Shown here in pieces: positions 60,485 to 64,000 of a DNA stretch of 64,000 nt (its first letter is position 1; each line of letters starts with the position of its first letter). The position numbers and the translations under genes were made by a program. The DNA lies in NCBI GenBank assembly GCA_947095535.1, contig OX352772.1, forward strand, positions 47,945,445 to 48,009,444, read 5' to 3'. The DNA comes from Poecilobothrus nobilitatus. Taxonomy: Eukaryota; Arthropoda; Insecta; Diptera; Dolichopodidae. The notes under the pieces are model-generated. The model was not told where the DNA came from and did not search any database. It saw only the letters and a list, made by a program, of their open reading frames with translations.

Positions 60485-62429
60485 AAAATCATTTCTAAAT
60501 TTTATACCCATTAAATTTGAAAAAATCGTTGATTATTTCACATGAACTTAAAATCATAAAGTTTAAGATTACATATCCACTAATTAATGATGTAAGACAA
60601 ATAATTCTATATATAAATAAATATATGTAATATTTAAATTTATGACTACAGTATCGAGCAAAATATTGTATTTGGTTTTTTTTTTTGAATATGTTCTAAA
60701 AAGATGATTGAAGTTATAGAAAATATTTTAAACAGTAAAGTAAATTTAAAATGAAATGAATTGATAAGTTTAAATAATTTTAAATATATAGTTAAGAGAT
60801 TTATTAATATAAATAATTAATGTATGTATATATTATGTACATATATGTATATATAGAATAAAATTTTTGTATTATGTTGTTAAAAAGTATGTATTCAATT
60901 TTAAAATATGTATAGAGAATATACAAATTTTTATATTGGCGTTAAAATTTCTTCAATGATCTTATAACGGTAAAAGGTGTAAAAATATAACCATAAATCC
61001 ATTATACATGAACACATGATTCATGAACAAGAGAAGAATTCTCTATCTCTTGCTCTTGAAAAACTTTAGGATAATTTTCGATAACTTTCTCATATATTCT
61101 GGAATTGTACAACATTTTCTTTTATTTCAACTGATCTTGATTTTTCCTATACATTAAAAATAATATACTTATGGTTCCTTGATTCTTAGTTTCAAATATT
61201 TTATATTCTTTTGTGGGGGTTTCCTTTTTGTCAGTCTAGCCTCTACTATCTCTACTATTTTAAATGCTATGTTGTTAAAAAAATAATTATAGAAAATTTT
61301 TTACAGTTGGTTAAATAAAAAACCATGATTATTATCGCATATGCAAGATTTCCTAAATTTAATTTAAGAACTAAAACCCAAATTTAATAGTAAATTATTG
61401 ATTTCTTTTAAAAAATAGAAAAAAACAAAAAAAAAAAGATTTGAAGAAACGAAATTAAAAAAAATTTTTTTTTGAGATACGAGCATTTGTATCTAGCTAA
61501 CCCACAAATAATTCATTGCAACAAATTAAAATTAATACTTATGTATTTTTCTATCCAAACATTTTTACTTATTTCGCCGATTTTTGGCATTTAATATTAC
61601 TAATATGCGAAGATCGTTCATATTTAATTCTTAAAATATTCTAAAGTTTAATATATTTTTTTCCAAAACTGTATTTAAGTAATAAAATTTATAGCATATA
61701 AATTTTTGTAATTCAATTTTTGTTTTTTTTTTTATTTTATTGGGACTGGGGGCAATTTGGTAATTGTGATTTAAAATTTAACTTTTAAAATGTAATATAT
61801 TGGTAAAATGTAAAATTGCGTATATGACTAAACTTTTACTTTTGTTTTTAATTTTTATGAAAGTATATGTTTGGAAAAACCGAAAATCTTGTCTGAAATT
61901 AATTTTGATCCAAATAAGGTAGCCGGATAGTGATTTAAAACAAAATCATTATTATTTATTATTATTACCCCTAAAACAACTTAAATTCTTAGTAATAATT
62001 ATTCCTTTTTTTTCTTTAGACAAACAGTTTGATTTTTTGGGTTTTATGTGTTATTTGTATTGTGGTGAAAAAACATCAAAGACTACCTATCCTGACCCAT
62101 AATGATTTATTGTGTGAACTTTAGTTTAACAATAAAATCTCAAATAAAGAATAAAATATAGTCATTCACAATAGAGATCAGAGAAAAACATTTGATTGAT
62201 TATAATTTAATATATGTATAGGTAATATAAATATTGGTTTTTCGTAGAAAAATTAAAAAAAAAAAAAACAGAGGTTCTCAAGGTTTGGCTTTTTTATAGA
62301 ATTCATTTCTTTTAAATTCCGATATTTTTATTTCGAATTTTTTTTTTCCTTGTTTTTTTTTTTTTTTTTTTTTGTCAATTTATAGAATTCAATTTTTTTT
62401 TATTAACATACGATGTTACATATACAGGG

Positions 62430-62460
<31 letters not shown>

Positions 62461-63750
62461 CTGTGGTTTCCCAATTAAAATAGAAATAACAAAAGGTACA
62501 TTTTTAAAGTATGGGTATAATATATGGTATGAGAGACAATGGTGATTTAATAAAATAACATTATTTTTTTTTTTTTTTTTCATTCATAAATATATATATG
62601 ACTAATATAATATAGATATTCATAAGGTATATAATAATATTATATTGATGATTGTACAAAGAAATCAAAATATGTATTTTCTTTTTTTCTGGTTTATGTT
62701 TTAACTTGTTGTTTAGTTAGGTTTAGCTTTGAGATGAACGGCGGAAATACCTATTATGAATATTTTATACTAAAATAAATAAAAATATTTATTTATTTAT
62801 TATTAATACAGACTACGGGATAATAGGATGCATGTTAGAATGGAGAAGATTAGATTGGATATAAAAAATATGTTTTTTTGCTGTAATAATTATAAAAGGG
62901 TAAAGGATATATTATTATATAAAGGATATAATATTATTAAATATATTTTAATAATAATTTAATTTAATTTAATTAATATAATTTAAAGTGTGTGTATGTG
63001 TGTGTGTATGTGTAATTTCATTAATTAAAATATTAATTAAAAATTTTTCTTTAAAATTAATAAATTTAATTTAATTTAAAACCTTTTTAATAAAGGATCA
63101 AATTGATAATAGTGATAAATTATAGTGATAATGATAAACATAATTAATAATAATAAAATGTTTAATTAATAATAAAATGTAAACAAGTGTCATTATTTTA
63201 AAATTCACTTTAAATAAAATTATAAATTTAATATTAATTTATTAATTTTTTTTTTTAATAAAAACCTTTTGTTACCTTTTAATAAAAATCTTTATAGTGT
63301 AAATATAAAATATATAATTATAAACAAAATAAATAATATTAATGCTTAAATTAATAATAATATTCAAACCATAATGGTCTTAATAGAAGTTTAATAAAAC
63401 AACATTACTATTATTACAACACCATTTTATGTGTTTTTTAATATTAATATAAATAAATAAATAAATTAATTAATTAATAAACAAAAGAAAAAATCTACAT
63501 ATTATATTGGGAAAAAATAAAGAAAATATATTAATATATATTTGATAAATAATAAGAAATTATCTATCAAATTTTGTTTTGTATAATAAATTCATAGATA
63601 AAAATTTTAATTATAATTTAGGTATCTTATTATAGATTTATATCTTCTAGGTCTTACTTTAGGTTTCACAATTAAATTCATTTCAATGATAACTTAATTA
63701 ATTAATATTCTACAATTAAAAATAAAAGATATATAAGTATATAAGTATAA
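60485..63750. other. AT-rich non-coding stretch
   Basis: No gene is seen. T runs of about 20 bases occur at 62350-62372, 62430-62451 and 62565-62580, and a GTGTGTATGTGTGTGTGTAT run at about 62989-63012. Confidence 0.5.
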
Positions 63751-63753
63751 AGA

Positions 63754-64000
63754 ATAGAATACTAATGAACAAATGTATTTATTAAAAGATAAAAATTTTA
63801 ATACAGACCTTATAACTCACACAATAAATTTTATACAATAGATTTGTATTAAATAAAATATAAATATGAGATATCAAAACATTCATCTCTAATTAAATTT
63901 GTATAAATATGTATAAATAATATAATATTAATGAACAAGTATATTTAATAAAACATAAAAATTTTAATACAGACCTTATAACTCACACAATAAATTTTAT
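63754..64000. repeat. 166-bp tandem repeat running off the right edge
   Basis: ACAGACCTTATAACTCACAC occurs at 63803 and again at 63969, 166 bases apart. It is preceded in both cases by AATGAACAA...TAAAAATTTTAAT and followed by ACAATAAATTTTAT. Two units are visible, the second cut by the window end; a diverged trace may lie near 63640. This could be the start of a satellite array. Confidence 0.75.

Larger units (their letters stand above)
36564..64000 (+). other. Probable intron running to the window edge
   Basis: Downstream of the GTAAGT donor I find no phase-0 exon that would continue the protein. One short candidate at 48306-48378 does not match the phase directly. Everything that can be recognised in these 27.4 kb is transposon-derived or simple sequence. 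Either the next exon lies beyond 64000 or it is too short to see by eye. Confidence 0.45.

Noticed and set aside
1..64000. CRISPR array, bacterial operon or Dictyostelium-like genome suggested by tandem repeats and Asn-rich proteins
   Set aside because: Tandem repeats lack spacer structure. Splice sites, kilobase-scale introns, SINEs with target-site duplications and insect-type LINEs point to a metazoan, most likely insect, genome.

Overview
This is a 64-kb stretch of very AT-rich eukaryotic genomic DNA, most likely from an insect and probably a dipteran. I base that on the many catacatatgtatg-type simple repeats, tRNA-derived SINEs with target-site duplications, relics of RTE-like and I/jockey-like LINEs, a TTAA-flanked piggyBac-type MITE, and repeats carrying the tccgtccgtccgtctg signature common in fly genomes. 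The species assignment is inference; the sequence carries no diagnostic marker. There are no bacterial-type operons, rRNAs or CRISPR arrays, and I found no convincing functional tRNA gene.

The only protein-coding gene I can support is on the plus strand and is split over at least two large coding exons. Exon 1 (coding 21243-25965, preceded by a likely 3' splice site at 21127) and exon 2 (35080-36563) join in phase across a 9.1-kb intron to give 2,069 codons. Exon 2 ends at a consensus GTAAGT donor with the frame still open, so the gene must continue, probably beyond the window after an intron of at least 27 kb. The protein is dominated by Asn, Gln, Ser and Thr runs. It also has two four-cysteine zinc-ribbon-like motifs, a Gln/Lys/Glu-rich predicted coiled coil, and two class II SH3 ligands (PIPPPR and PTPPVR). 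I cannot name the family.

Layout: 1-21 kb is upstream, non-coding DNA with a DNA transposon (about 0.74-1.64 kb), several SINEs (5.8, 11.9, 12.3-12.7 and 19.0 kb), a large repeat with 146-bp internal tandem units (7.3-8.9 kb), a TIR element with a 25-bp minisatellite (9.4-10.7 kb) and LINE relics. 21.1-26.0 kb is exon 1. 26.0-35.1 kb is the intron, holding an RT relic, a duplicated 101-bp segment and two elements of the tccgtcc class. 35.1-36.6 kb is exon 2. 36.6-64 kb has no secure coding sequence. It holds MITEs, SINEs including a tandem pair of tRNA-like heads, two more tccgtcc-class elements, a LINE with a recognisable RNase H segment, and a 166-bp tandem repeat running off the right edge.

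The most interesting structure is a set of at least five related non-autonomous elements (7.3, 28.4, 30.9, 42.1 and 52.2 kb). Four share a 12-bp inverted repeat of the ATACCCGTACGA type and a short hairpin a few bases outside the 3' copy. The fifth shares the internal core but has different ends. The architecture resembles Helentron/DINE-type non-autonomous elements. A second theme is that at least three SINEs carry 3' tails matching LINE-like tails found nearby, as expected if each SINE uses a partner LINE.
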